From positions 1 through 11,952 of the forward strand of contig JAEZGT010000102.1 of assembly GCA_023416875.1 (NCBI GenBank): a stretch of DNA of 11,952 bases, written 5' to 3'. This document shows, piece by piece, positions 1 through 6,853 of this stretch. The position numbers and the translations under genes were made by a program. Under the pieces are notes generated by a model, which was given only the letters and a program-made list of their open reading frames with translations, had not been told where the DNA came from and did not search any database. Within the stretch, counting starts at the first letter, position 1. The number at the start of each line of letters is the position of its first letter. The stretch comes from Pseudomonadota bacterium. Lineage in GTDB: Bacteria; Pseudomonadota; Gammaproteobacteria; Pseudomonadales; Cellvibrionaceae.

Positions 1-720
1 CTCAATCTTCTCGACCTCGATAACCACCTGCAAACGCAGACACCACAGCAAATTCTGCAGTTTGCACTAAAGGAGTTCGAGAACATCGCTCTGTCATTCA
101 GCGGTGCAGAAGATGTTGTCCTAGTCGACATGGCAACCAAAATCCGACCCGATGTAGGAGTGTTTTGCCTGGATACCGGCCGCCTGCACGCTGATACCTA
201 CCAGTTCATCGAGAAGGTCCGCAAACACTACAACATCAAAATCGATATTCTCTTCCCAGATTCCGAGGCCGTGCGCAATCTGGTGAGCAACAAAGGTCTG
301 TTCAGCTTTTACGAGGACAATCACCAGGAGTGCTGCGCCATTCGCAAAATCGGCCCCTTGAAGAAGAAACTGCTGACTTTGGATGCGTGGGTCACGGGGC
401 AGCGCAAAGATCAGAGCCCAGGCACCCGCGCCAGTATCCCGGTTATCCAGGATGACAAAGTATTCGCTCGTCCAGGTGAAACCCTCACCAAATTCAACCC
501 CCTGGCCAACTGGACGCTGCAACAAGTGTGGAACTACATCCGCGCCTATGAAGTGCCATACAACCCGCTCCACGACCGAGGGTTTATTTCCATCGGTTGC
601 GAACCATGCACCCGACCGGTGGGTCCAGGCCAACATGAGCGCGAAGGTCGCTGGTGGTGGGAAGAAGCCACCAAAAAAGAATGTGGCCTGCACGCTACTA
701 ATTTGAAGGATTCCCATTGA
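1..720 (+). CDS. cysH: Assimilatory APS/PAPS reductase CysH, 5' end missing
   Basis: Reduces adenylyl sulfate (APS, possibly PAPS) to sulfite using thioredoxin, a cytoplasmic step of cysteine biosynthesis. Frame 1 is open from the first base, so the N-terminus lies outside the window; about 239 residues are visible, and family members have roughly 240-270. Seen directly: the nucleotide-binding loop SFSGAEDVVL near the start, LDTGRLH, an adjacent cysteine pair in ECCAIRK (bases 331-336), a CEPC motif followed by TRP (bases 598-609), and the C-terminal catalytic motif KECGLH (Cys at 682-684). The CC plus CxxC set is known to ligate a [4Fe-4S] cluster and marks the bacterial APS-reductase branch; E. 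coli-type PAPS reductases lack these cysteines. The internal ATG at 130 is not the start, because conserved sequence continues upstream of it. A small CxxC protein follows at once, and cysB converges from the right. Confidence 0.95.
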   Translation, partial: LNLLDLDNHLQTQTPQQILQFALKEFENIALSFSGAEDVVLVDMATKIRPDVGVFCLDTGRLHADTYQFIEKVRKHYNIKIDILFPDSEAVRNLVSNKGLFSFYEDNHQECCAIRKIGPLKKKLLTLDAWVTGQRKDQSPGTRASIPVIQDDKVFARPGETLTKFNPLANWTLQQVWNYIRAYEVPYNPLHDRGFISIGCEPCTRPVGPGQHEREGRWWWEEATKKECGLHATNLKDSH

Positions 721-728
721 GAGCCAAG

Positions 729-1064
729 ATGAAAATCACTTTTGTCAAAAAAATTCTCTCCGACGGCTCACCTTGCGCAAAATGCGCAGACGTTATTAAC
801 AAGCTTGAATCCTCTGGGCAAATGGCTCGGATTAACGAGGTCCTTATCGCGGACGAGCGCGACCCGTTCTCGCCGGGAATGCAACTTGCCAAACACTTTA
901 ATGTTGATCGCGCGCCTTTTTTTGTCGTCGAAAAAGCGAATGAAGAACCGCAAATTTATACGGTTTATCTGAAATTCGTTAAAGAAGTATTAGAGGAAAA
1001 AACGGATGAGAATGAAGAACTAAAGGAGATATTGCAGAATAATTCGGATTTGGATTTTCTGTGA
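729..1064 (+). CDS. Small thioredoxin/glutaredoxin-like CxxC protein next to cysH
   Basis: A 111-residue protein of unknown exact function. It opens with a beta strand (KITFVKKIL), then carries a redox-type CxxC (C16-A-K-C19, in GSPCAKC). A proline at residue 63 in DRAPFFVV sits where thioredoxin-fold proteins have the cis-proline. This order (strand, CxxC, helix, cis-Pro) supports a thioredoxin or glutaredoxin-like fold. The last 25 residues are acidic and probably flexible. Start choice: ATG 729 puts the first strand at the N-terminus and has GAGAG five bases upstream; an in-frame TTG at 717, overlapping the cysH stop, has AAGGA six bases upstream and would add four residues. It is almost certainly cotranscribed with cysH. 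A role as electron donor or redox sensor for sulfate assimilation is inference. By eye the gene is more A+T-rich than cysH. Confidence 0.8.
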   Translation: MKITFVKKILSDGSPCAKCADVINKLESSGQMARINEVLIADERDPFSPGMQLAKHFNVDRAPFFVVEKANEEPQIYTVYLKFVKEVLEEKTDENEELKEILQNNSDLDFL

Positions 1065-1065
1065 G

Positions 1066-1095
1066 CTATCAATCCGGCATTCGCCGGATTGATAG
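1066..1095. terminator. Perfect 13-bp hairpin between convergent genes
   Basis: Positions 1066-1078 (CTATCAATCCGGC) pair perfectly with 1083-1095 across a four-base loop. The hairpin begins one base after the stop of the CxxC protein and lies 11 bases beyond the cysB stop on the other strand. No clean U-tract follows in either direction, so it is not a textbook intrinsic terminator. It may act as a bidirectional transcript end or 3'-end stabiliser. Confidence 0.6.
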
Positions 1096-1105
1096 TGATG
1101 CCGGT

Positions 1106-2080
1106 TTAATAAACTGGTAATTCGACTTCCGCAAAGAGCTCATCCAATTCCATTTTGGAGTGGCGATTAAAGGCCTCGTTGATCACATCCTTGGTGAGAT
1201 GTGGGGCGAACTCCTCGATAAACTCATACATAAATCCGCGCAAAAACGTCCCTCTGCGGAAGCCGATCTTAGTGGTGCTGGCACGGAACAAATGGCTCGC
1301 GTCGAGCGCCACCAAATCGCTATCCTCGTCAGGTTGAAACGCCATCTTGGCAACGATGCCAATTCCAAGGCCTAACTTCACGTAGGTTTTGATCACGTCG
1401 GCATCCGCAGCAGTAAATACCACTTTCGGCGCCAAGCCGTGTTCCAAAAACGCCTCATCCAAACGCGACCGGCCGGTAAATCCAAATACATAAGTAACAA
1501 GCGGATATTTCGCGATGTCCTCTATGGTTAATTGCGAAACTTGCGTCAGCGGATGGTTTTTCGGCACTAGAACGCAGCGATTCCAGCGATAGCACGGCAG
1601 CATAATCAGGTCACTGAACAGTTCCATGGCTTCCGTTGCTATAGCAAAGTCCACGGTGCCATCTGCGGCCATTTCAGAGATCTGCATTGGAGTTCCCTGA
1701 TGCATGTGCAAAGAGACATCAGGATAGCGTTTGATAAAGCCGCCAATTACCTTGGGCAGCGCGTAGCGGGCCTGGGTATGGGTGGTCGCAATCGACAGGC
1801 TTCCTTTACGCTCGTTACTGAATTCCTGCGCCACCTGCTTAATGCTTTCAACCTTGCGCAGAATCTCTCCCGCCGTTCGCAGGATTGCCTCTCCAGCAGG
1901 CGTGATCCGGGTTAAGTGCTTGCCACTGCGAGAAAAAATCTCCACACCCAACTCATCCTCAAGCAAGCGGATCTGCTTACTGATCCCCGGCTGAGATGTA
2001 TACAGGCTTTGAGCGGTGGCCGACACATTGAGGTCATGGTGTGCAACCTCCCAAATGTAACGCAACTGCTGCAATTTCAT
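1106..2080 (-). CDS. cysB: LysR-type cysteine regulon activator CysB
   Basis: Activates sulfate uptake and reduction genes in response to N-acetylserine or O-acetylserine, and is antagonised by sulfide/thiosulfate in the enteric systems. The protein is 324 residues, the usual CysB length. An N-terminal winged helix-turn-helix spans about residues 1-60 (MKLQQLRYI, then SQPGISKQIRLLEDELGVEIF). A LysR substrate domain follows from about 90. Sulfate-pocket threonines described in enteric CysB are present: T100 and T102 in TTHTQ, T149 in AIATE, and T202 in FTGRS. The ATG at 2080 has GGAGGG (complement of 2084-2089) just upstream. It converges on the cysH unit, a neighbourhood I recall from Pseudomonas, which strengthens the call over its close paralogue Cbl. 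In enteric bacteria CysB represses its own gene; no operator can be assigned by eye here. Confidence 0.95.
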   Translation of the reverse strand: MKLQQLRYIWEVAHHDLNVSATAQSLYTSQPGISKQIRLLEDELGVEIFSRSGKHLTRITPAGEAILRTAGEILRKVESIKQVAQEFSNERKGSLSIATTHTQARYALPKVIGGFIKRYPDVSLHMHQGTPMQISEMAADGTVDFAIATEAMELFSDLIMLPCYRWNRCVLVPKNHPLTQVSQLTIEDIAKYPLVTYVFGFTGRSRLDEAFLEHGLAPKVVFTAADADVIKTYVKLGLGIGIVAKMAFQPDEDSDLVALDASHLFRASTTKIGFRRGTFLRGFMYEFIEEFAPHLTKDVINEAFNRHSKMELDELFAEVELPVY

Positions 2081-2146
2081 ATGCCCTCCGAATGGCGGCA
2101 GTTCAAGGAGAAAACAGCAATTAGCCCATTACGCAATCACTGTTTG

Positions 2147-2152
2147 ATTATA
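2147..2152 (-). promoter_or_regulatory. Candidate -10 element for cysB
   Basis: The minus strand reads TATAAT here, 66 bases upstream of the cysB ATG, inside a clearly A+T-rich stretch (about 2135-2230). No good -35 hexamer sits at 16-18 bases; the nearest TTCAAA is 20 bases away. An activator-dependent or weak promoter is possible. Confidence 0.35.
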
Positions 2153-2240
2153 AAAATATAAGAAAATATTCTTTTGAAGAATAGCCGCTATACCGACTAT
2201 TTACCAACTTAGAATAAATTTAGCACCAGTCAAACAATTT

Positions 2241-2265
2241 GCTTGCGGAAAAATCATATGCAAGC
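2241..2265. other. Weak inverted repeat downstream of the universal stress gene
   Basis: GCTTGC at 2241-2246 is complementary to GCAAGC at 2260-2265, with a 13-base A+T-rich loop. It lies 38 bases past the stop of the minus-strand universal stress gene. The stem is short and no real U-run follows, so a terminator role is uncertain. Confidence 0.25.
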
Positions 2266-2303
2266 GAGTAAACGAGAAGGGAATATAGGAAATATGGCGC
2301 GTT

Positions 2304-2834
2304 TTAAACACGAAAACCCGCGTTCACCTGCCAGTGTTTAAGGGCGTAATCCGGCTTTATCATCGGCACCATCAACACCGGCACCCTTGCAAGCTGCAAC
2401 ACCTTTGCAGCTACCGAGCCTAAAAGCCGGCCGTCCAAAGCTTCTGCGGAATGGCTCCCCACGACAATCAAGTCAGCACCTATCCTTTCTGCCTCCTGCA
2501 GGATAACGGCGGCGGGCTGCCCGGGGGACACTACTATGTCTTTTACAAAACTGAGCAATCCAAGATCGCCGATGGGTTCACACGCAAGCACCTCGAAAAT
2601 CTGCTCGCGCATGGCTTCGAGGAGTCCATTTATATGGGGTGTTTGCAGAACCTCTTTTTTTACTTGATCTGAGCAGTGGCTGCGCACTACCGCAGCGGCG
2701 AATTCGCCTATGGGGGGCACGGCGTGCACGATACTGACTTGGGCATTGAACTGCCTCGCCAGCGCTTCAACATGCAACAAACTGTGACTGGTGAAAGCAC
2801 CCAAATCCGTCGCAAACAAAATCGTTTTGATCAT
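2304..2834 (-). CDS. Universal stress protein, UspA family
   Basis: A 176-residue cytoplasmic nucleotide-binding-fold protein of the Usp family, whose members help survival of stress or starvation by poorly defined means. The N-terminus MIKTILFATDLG is the classic first strand and phosphate-side Asp. The ATP-binding signature occurs at residues 126-140: G126, then S129 in place of the usual second glycine, nine residues, then G139-S140, followed by the VPVLMVP strand. About 16 residues trail past the last strand, and an insert around residues 45-95 makes it longer than the typical 140-150. The ATG at 2834 has AGGGG (complement of 2840-2844) upstream. It lies alone on the minus strand about 200 bases downstream of the 5'-nucleotidase gene, and its promoter is not obvious. 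ATP binding is plausible but the altered signature leaves it open. Confidence 0.9.
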   Translation of the reverse strand: MIKTILFATDLGAFTSHSLLHVEALARQFNAQVSIVHAVPPIGEFAAAVVRSHCSDQVKKEVLQTPHINGLLEAMREQIFEVLACEPIGDLGLLSFVKDIVVSPGQPAAVILQEAERIGADLIVVGSHSAEALDGRLLGSVAAKVLQLARVPVLMVPMIKPDYALKHWQVNAGFRV

Positions 2835-3037
2835 TTATGCCCCTACAGCACACTGGAGCTGCAAACCTGTGTGTTTGCTCATTTTGTTTAGGCAAGTTCC
2901 CCTACCTTCACAGACGTCCTTAGCATGAAGACTAGCAGTGATGCCCCCAAATGCATGCCGCAATGAGACAAAACCGACGAGTGCCGTGTGATATAACCGA
3001 TTGTTTTATATATGAAGTGCAGGGATCTACCCCTGCT
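2835..3037. other. 203-base spacer upstream of the usp gene
   Basis: No coding sequence is supported here. A short inverted repeat (GCAGGG 3019-3024 with CCCTGC 3031-3036, six-base loop) begins just after the nucleotidase stop on the minus strand but is not followed by a U-tract. No convincing -35/-10 pair for the usp gene was seen, nor a clear FNR/Anr-type box. Confidence 0.4.
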
Positions 3038-3949
3038 CTATTCAGGAGTTGGTTGATTGGCGATGCCGTGGGGGACGTGGCCGGTCGCTACATGCTCACG
3101 GGCGGAGAGACAATGCGTGGCCTGGTCGTCAAAGAACACGTCTGCCCCATAAGCCTTTAAGAACACACCCTTGTCCAAACCTCCCAAGAAAAGAGATTCA
3201 TCCAGGCGAATATCCCACGCCCGCAGCGTCCGAATGACCCGTTCATGCGCAGGGGCGGAACGGGCGGTGACCAACGCAGTTCGAATTGGACATTCATCGC
3301 GCCCGAACTCTTTTTGCAGTCCCTGCAACGCTGCTAGAAAAGATTTGAACGGCCCACCACTCAAAGGGGTTCTTGCGGATTCCCTCTCGCGCTTGGCGAA
3401 TTCTTCCAGACCCTGGGTTTTAAAGATTCTCTCGGCCTCATCGGAAAACAACACTGCGTCCCCATCGAAGGCAAATCGCAGCTGCATGGATTCTTGCGAC
3501 CCCTTTTTTGATGTCAGCAGCGTCGCCGCGGCAACGCCACGATCGAGCGCTTGACACACATCACCAGCGTCAGTGGAGAGAAAAAGGTGGCAGTTGAACG
3601 CCTCGATATATCGATAAGGACTCTCACCGCCGCAAAACGCGGCCCGGGTAATTTTCAAACCGTAATGATTGATCGAGTTAAAAACGCGCAGCCCTGTGTC
3701 GGCACTGTTGCGCGATAAAAGAATGACTTCAACACGCGGTTCACCACCCAGCAACTCGTTGATATGGAGTAATTTTTTGACCATGGGGAAAGCGTCTCCC
3801 GGCATCAGAATGTCGTCTTCATGATCAATCTGATACTGCGAATATGCGTCCAGTCCGTCCGACTGAAAAACCGCATGACTTTCATCTAAGTCAAACAGCG
3901 CGCGTGACGAGATGGCGATGACAAGCTTGCTGCCAAAACCTTTCGGCAT
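3038..3949 (-). CDS. Cytosolic 5'-nucleotidase (PF06189-type)
   Basis: Expected to dephosphorylate nucleoside monophosphates in the cytoplasm. The 303-residue product resembles the 5-nucleotidase family throughout: KLVIAISSRALFDLDES at the start, then a stretch with GDAFPMVKKLL and VILLSRNSADTGLRVFNSI, and a HAD-like acidic motif in FAFDGDAVLFSDEAERIF. Near the C-terminus AYGADVFFDDQ supplies further acidic residues suited to Mg2+ binding. Start: the frame opens with a TTG at 3967 overlapping the upstream stop, but the ATG at 3949 has AGGA close upstream, so it is preferred; the TTG form would add six residues. The gap to the upstream symporter stop is then 14 bases, which implies one transcript. 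Substrate specificity (AMP, IMP or other) cannot be read from the sequence. Confidence 0.88.
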   Translation of the reverse strand: MPKGFGSKLVIAISSRALFDLDESHAVFQSDGLDAYSQYQIDHEDDILMPGDAFPMVKKLLHINELLGGEPRVEVILLSRNSADTGLRVFNSINHYGLKITRAAFCGGESPYRYIEAFNCHLFLSTDAGDVCQALDRGVAAATLLTSKKGSQESMQLRFAFDGDAVLFSDEAERIFKTQGLEEFAKRERESARTPLSGGPFKSFLAALQGLQKEFGRDECPIRTALVTARSAPAHERVIRTLRAWDIRLDESLFLGGLDKGVFLKAYGADVFFDDQATHCLSAREHVATGHVPHGIANQPTPE

Positions 3950-3963
3950 AATTCCTAGCCCCT

Positions 3964-5298
3964 TCAATTATGCTCGCGGACCTTAAAGTGGTCGCGTGTT
4001 AAACGCACCACCAGACCGCTGAGAGCAAAAAGCGCAATGACGTTGGGAATAGCCATCAGCCCATTCAAAATATCCGCGATGCTCCACACAAGATCCAAGC
4101 TCATCAGCGCCCCCGCCGGGACCACCAACACCCAAAGACCGCGATAAAAAATCGTGATTTTGTTTTTGAAAAGGAATTCCGCGCAGCGCTCGCCGTAGTA
4201 ACTCCATCCGAGAATTGTAGTGAATGCAAATAGCGACAAACTCAAGGCAACAATCTGGCCGCCGTAAGGCAGCACAGAGGCAAAAGCTGCTTGCGACATT
4301 GCAGTGCCTTTGGCGTCGCCATCCCAGACACCAGTCACTATGATGGACAGGCCGGTTACCGAGCAGATCACCAAGGTGTCGATAAAGGTTCCCAGCATCG
4401 CTACGCAGCCCTGCTGAACTGCGCTATCGGACTCTGCGGCGGCGTGTGCAATAGGTGCGCTACCAAGTCCTGCCTCATTGGAAAAAACACCGCGCGCAAC
4501 GCCTTTTTCAATCGCCAATGCGACCGCCGCTCCAGCAAAACCACCCGTTGCTGCAGTACCGGTAAACGCAGTTTTGACAACCAGAATTAGGGCTTCGGGA
4601 ATCGCTGGAAGATTGGTACAAATCACTATGAGGCCAGTAATCAGATAAAAAACCGACATAAAGGGAACCAATGCCGTTGCCATGCGCGCGATACCGCGCA
4701 AGCCACCCAGTAAGACCAAAGCAATCACCAACATCATGCACACTGCTGTCCAGCGCTTATCGACGCCGAAGGCTACCTGCAACGACTCCGCCACAGAGTG
4801 AGCTTGCACGGCATTGCCAATTCCAAATCCGGCCAAAGCACCAAAAACGGCAAACAGCACCGCAAGCCACATCCAGCTCTGGCCCATGCCGTTTTTGATG
4901 TAATACATCGGACCGCCGACGTACTGGCCCTTCACATTTTTTTCGCGGAAATGCACTGCACAGACTGATTCGGCGTATTTGGTTGCCATACCAAGCAATG
5001 CACTAACCCACATCCAGAATAAGGCTCCCGGCCCACCAATCCCTATTGCAGTTGCAACACCAGTAATGTTGCCAGTGCCAATGGTAGCGGACAGCGAAAC
5101 CATCAGAGTTCCCAGAGGGCTGATACCGGCAGCTTCGACAGCTTTGCGGCCTTTCCAAAGTTGTCGAAAAGCGTAACCAATTTTTCTCAGGGGGAGGAAA
5201 AGCAACCGAATATTAAGATATAGCCCTATAGCTATGATGACGACCCAAAGAAATTTTCCCCAAAGAAAACCATTGATTGCTTCGACTAGTGATTCCAC
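3964..5298 (-). CDS. Sodium:alanine/glycine symporter, AGCS family
   Basis: An inner-membrane Na+-coupled amino-acid importer, 444 residues, typical for AGCS proteins of the AlsT/DagA/AgcS type. Family hallmarks are clear: GTGNITGVATAI at residues 74-85, GGPMYYI at 128-134, and the signature starting GVARGVFSNEAGLGS at about 266-280, continuing into APIAHAAA. Many hydrophobic segments are visible, e.g. about 16-36, 92-106, 143-163, 184-200, 212-230 and 400-430. The start is GTG at 5298, preceded by a G-rich stretch (CTGGGGG) acting as ribosome site. A terminator for yajC lies upstream, so transcription probably starts within the roughly 60 bases before the gene; TAGAAT is a weak -10 candidate there. 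The 5'-nucleotidase follows 14 bases downstream. Alanine, glycine or glutamine cannot be chosen as substrate. Confidence 0.93.
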   Translation of the reverse strand: MESLVEAINGFLWGKFLWVVIIAIGLYLNIRLLFLPLRKIGYAFRQLWKGRKAVEAAGISPLGTLMVSLSATIGTGNITGVATAIGIGGPGALFWMWVSALLGMATKYAESVCAVHFREKNVKGQYVGGPMYYIKNGMGQSWMWLAVLFAVFGALAGFGIGNAVQAHSVAESLQVAFGVDKRWTAVCMMLVIALVLLGGLRGIARMATALVPFMSVFYLITGLIVICTNLPAIPEALILVVKTAFTGTAATGGFAGAAVALAIEKGVARGVFSNEAGLGSAPIAHAAAESDSAVQQGCVAMLGTFIDTLVICSVTGLSIIVTGVWDGDAKGTAMSQAAFASVLPYGGQIVALSLSLFAFTTILGWSYYGERCAEFLFKNKITIFYRGLWVLVVPAGALMSLDLVWSIADILNGLMAIPNVIALFALSGLVVRLTRDHFKVREHN

Positions 5299-5360
5299 AC
5301 AACCCCCAGGAAATTCTAAATATCACCCGGCTAAAACTGTTATTCGCCGTCAGAGAGGCA

Positions 5361-5384
5361 TTAAAAAAGCCCCTTTCGGGGCTT
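5361..5384 (-). terminator. Intrinsic terminator of yajC
   Basis: On the minus strand AAGCCCC and GGGGCTT (5378-5384 and 5367-5373) form a seven-pair stem with a GAAA tetraloop, followed by a run of T (complement of 5363-5368). It begins three bases after the yajC stop and separates yajC from the symporter gene. Confidence 0.92.
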
Positions 5385-5387
5385 AAT

Positions 5388-5720
5388 TTAGATCGCTTTT
5401 ATAGTGCCTTTCGGCAACACCGCGTGAACAGCGGCTTTTTGAAATTTCAATTTGATTTCGCCGCCTACGTCCAGTGTGATGTAAACATCACCCACTTCAA
5501 CAACTCGACCCAGCATCCCGCTCGTCATTACCACTTCATCTCCTTTGCTCAAGCCGCCAACCAATTGTTGATGCTCTTTTTGCCGCTTGCGCTGAGGGCG
5601 AATCAGCATGAAATACATCAACGCAAAAAGTCCGACCAGCATGACTATCTGCATCATACCGCCCTGCGGAGGTGGGGCTGACTGAGCCTGAGCAGACGCC
5701 TCGGCAATAAAAAAAGACAT
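5388..5720 (-). CDS. yajC: Preprotein translocase auxiliary subunit YajC
   Basis: A small inner-membrane protein that associates with SecDF and the SecYEG translocon. The 110-residue length is typical. Residues 1-20 are an Ala/Gln/Pro-rich lead (MSFFIAEASAQAQSAPPPQG), followed by one membrane segment at about 22-40 (MMQIVMLVGLFALMYFMLI) and the family motif RPQRKRQKEH. A soluble beta-rich domain then carries GDEVVMTSGMLGRV and ITLDVGGEIKLKF. The ATG at 5720 has CGAGG six bases upstream. Elsewhere in gammaproteobacteria the gene usually lies between tgt and secD; here it stands alone, with a regulator gene upstream and its own terminator downstream. It could be a relocated single copy or a second copy; the window cannot tell. 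Confidence 0.94.
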   Translation of the reverse strand: MSFFIAEASAQAQSAPPPQGGMMQIVMLVGLFALMYFMLIRPQRKRQKEHQQLVGGLSKGDEVVMTSGMLGRVVEVGDVYITLDVGGEIKLKFQKAAVHAVLPKGTIKAI

Positions 5721-5766
5721 GAAGAACCTCGTTTATATTCAAAAGAGACGAAAAATTGCGGTTTGC

Positions 5767-5780
5767 AACTCTACAGAGTT
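5767..5780. promoter_or_regulatory. Perfect 6-2-6 inverted repeat upstream of yajC
   Basis: AACTCT and AGAGTT flank a two-base centre, ending 47 bases before the yajC start codon. It could be an operator or a small hairpin in the leader. No binding protein can be named and short palindromes do arise by chance. Confidence 0.25.
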
Positions 5781-5816
5781 TCATGAATGCGGGCAATGCC
5801 AGGAGCAGCAGATATC

Positions 5817-5837
5817 GGCGGAGCCGAAGGCCCCGCC
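5817..5837 (-). terminator. Hairpin after the AraC-type regulator gene
   Basis: On the minus strand GGCGGGGCC pairs with GGCTCCGCC over a TTC loop, with one G-U pair inside nine. On the plus strand the same position would be an A-C mismatch, so the structure favours minus-strand RNA. It starts eight bases past the regulator stop. No U-run follows, so it may be factor-assisted or a 3'-stabilising element. Confidence 0.5.
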
Positions 5838-5845
5838 AGAAGAGA

Positions 5846-6853
5846 TTAAACGTAATCGCGGAAGAGCTTGCGGAATGTACTGGGGGATAACCCCGTCCAA
5901 CGTTTGAATGCGTTGGTGAAACTGGTTCGATCAGAGAAATCCAATGAAGCGGAAATACTATCGATACTCAGATGTTGTTTTATCAGATAATCGATGGAGT
6001 AATGGAATCTCACCTGGTCTCGCAACTCAGCAAAACTGATGTCTTGCTGTTGGAGACGGCGCTGCAGGGTGCGTTTGGACAGATTCAGCTCTTCAGCAAC
6101 ATGACCTATACCCAATTGTGCGTGTCCGATCCGCTTTTGCAGAACCTCAACAACACGCGCAGGGACGCCATACACCTCAGGGAGCTTCGCCTGCTGGAGA
6201 TACTCGTCTAGCGTCTTAACCGATCCCAGCGCGAACATTGCCTGATCGGTCATTTTGCGTTGTGCTTGTGCCTTCTGTAGATCAATCATACAGGCCACTC
6301 CTTCTGCCAAGAGTTCTATGGTTTCTATATCTTCGGCCTTGAATTCCAGGTCTTTGGGGGTCGATGAGAAGAAACAAACCACCATCGGTTCCATTGACGA
6401 GGGGGATACCAAAGTGCCGAGATACGTATTGACATCGACCCCATTATAGGCAAAGCCTCCCGAATAGGCACCCAAAGAGGGGATCTTTTTGAAATGATGT
6501 GAACTGCCATCTGCAAAGACCTCCTCGGAGGGGGTCCCCTCTATATGGATGTGTTGCCCCATATAGAACGGTTCATCTTCTTGATCAACTTCAGTGGTCG
6601 CCATTACTTCGGCAACCTGTTGTGACAATTTTCTTAACAATAATGCGTGCTCAAAACCCCAAATCTGACACCCCGCATCCAGAAAACGGGATATTCCGGA
6701 GCGGTCCGCTGCGTATTGCGGTGTGCCCGCAAGAACTTGATAGAGATACTTGATGCGCTGACTGAAATCGCGGAAGTCGGCATTAAATTGAAAATCTGCG
6801 CGGATATACACCGGAGATGTCTTGCTGCTGATATTGAGCTTCAAGTGGTTCAC
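5846..6853 (-). CDS. AraC-family transcriptional regulator with GAF-like sensor domain
   Basis: A 335-residue putative DNA-binding regulator. Residues about 50-192 look like a GAF domain: FLDAGCQIWGFEHALL, a central strand region, YLGTLVSPSS, then FKAEDIETIELLAEGVACMI as the closing strand-helix. Residues about 235-335 are the AraC/XylS module: first helix-turn-helix at about 249-270 (IGHVAEELNLSKRTLQRRL), second at about 297-320 (DSISASLDFSDRTSFTNAF), then the RWTGLSPSTFRK ending typical of the family. Most AraC proteins pair this module with a cupin-like sensor; GAF is less common. The start is GTG at 6853 with GAAG-type pairing upstream; few alternatives exist. No divergent target gene adjoins it: a long gap lies upstream and yajC is downstream on the same strand. 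Ligand and targets are unknown. Confidence 0.88.
   Translation of the reverse strand: MNHLKLNISSKTSPVYIRADFQFNADFRDFSQRIKYLYQVLAGTPQYAADRSGISRFLDAGCQIWGFEHALLLRKLSQQVAEVMATTEVDQEDEPFYMGQHIHIEGTPSEEVFADGSSHHFKKIPSLGAYSGGFAYNGVDVNTYLGTLVSPSSMEPMVVCFFSSTPKDLEFKAEDIETIELLAEGVACMIDLQKAQAQRKMTDQAMFALGSVKTLDEYLQQAKLPEVYGVPARVVEVLQKRIGHAQLGIGHVAEELNLSKRTLQRRLQQQDISFAELRDQVRFHYSIDYLIKQHLSIDSISASLDFSDRTSFTNAFKRWTGLSPSTFRKLFRDYV

Noticed and set aside
121..717. Long minus-strand open frame opposite cysH
   Set aside because: It is the antisense shadow of a conserved gene, with no recognisable domain and no ribosome site.
130..720. ATG at 130 as the cysH start
   Set aside because: The nucleotide-binding loop of the enzyme lies upstream in the same frame, so this methionine is internal.
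3171..3554. Plus-strand frame of 127 residues opposite the 5'-nucleotidase
   Set aside because: Antisense shadow of a conserved protein, no supporting start signals.
5277..5681. Plus-strand frame of 134 residues across the yajC region
   Set aside because: It overlaps yajC and its terminator on the opposite strand, and shows no known motif.
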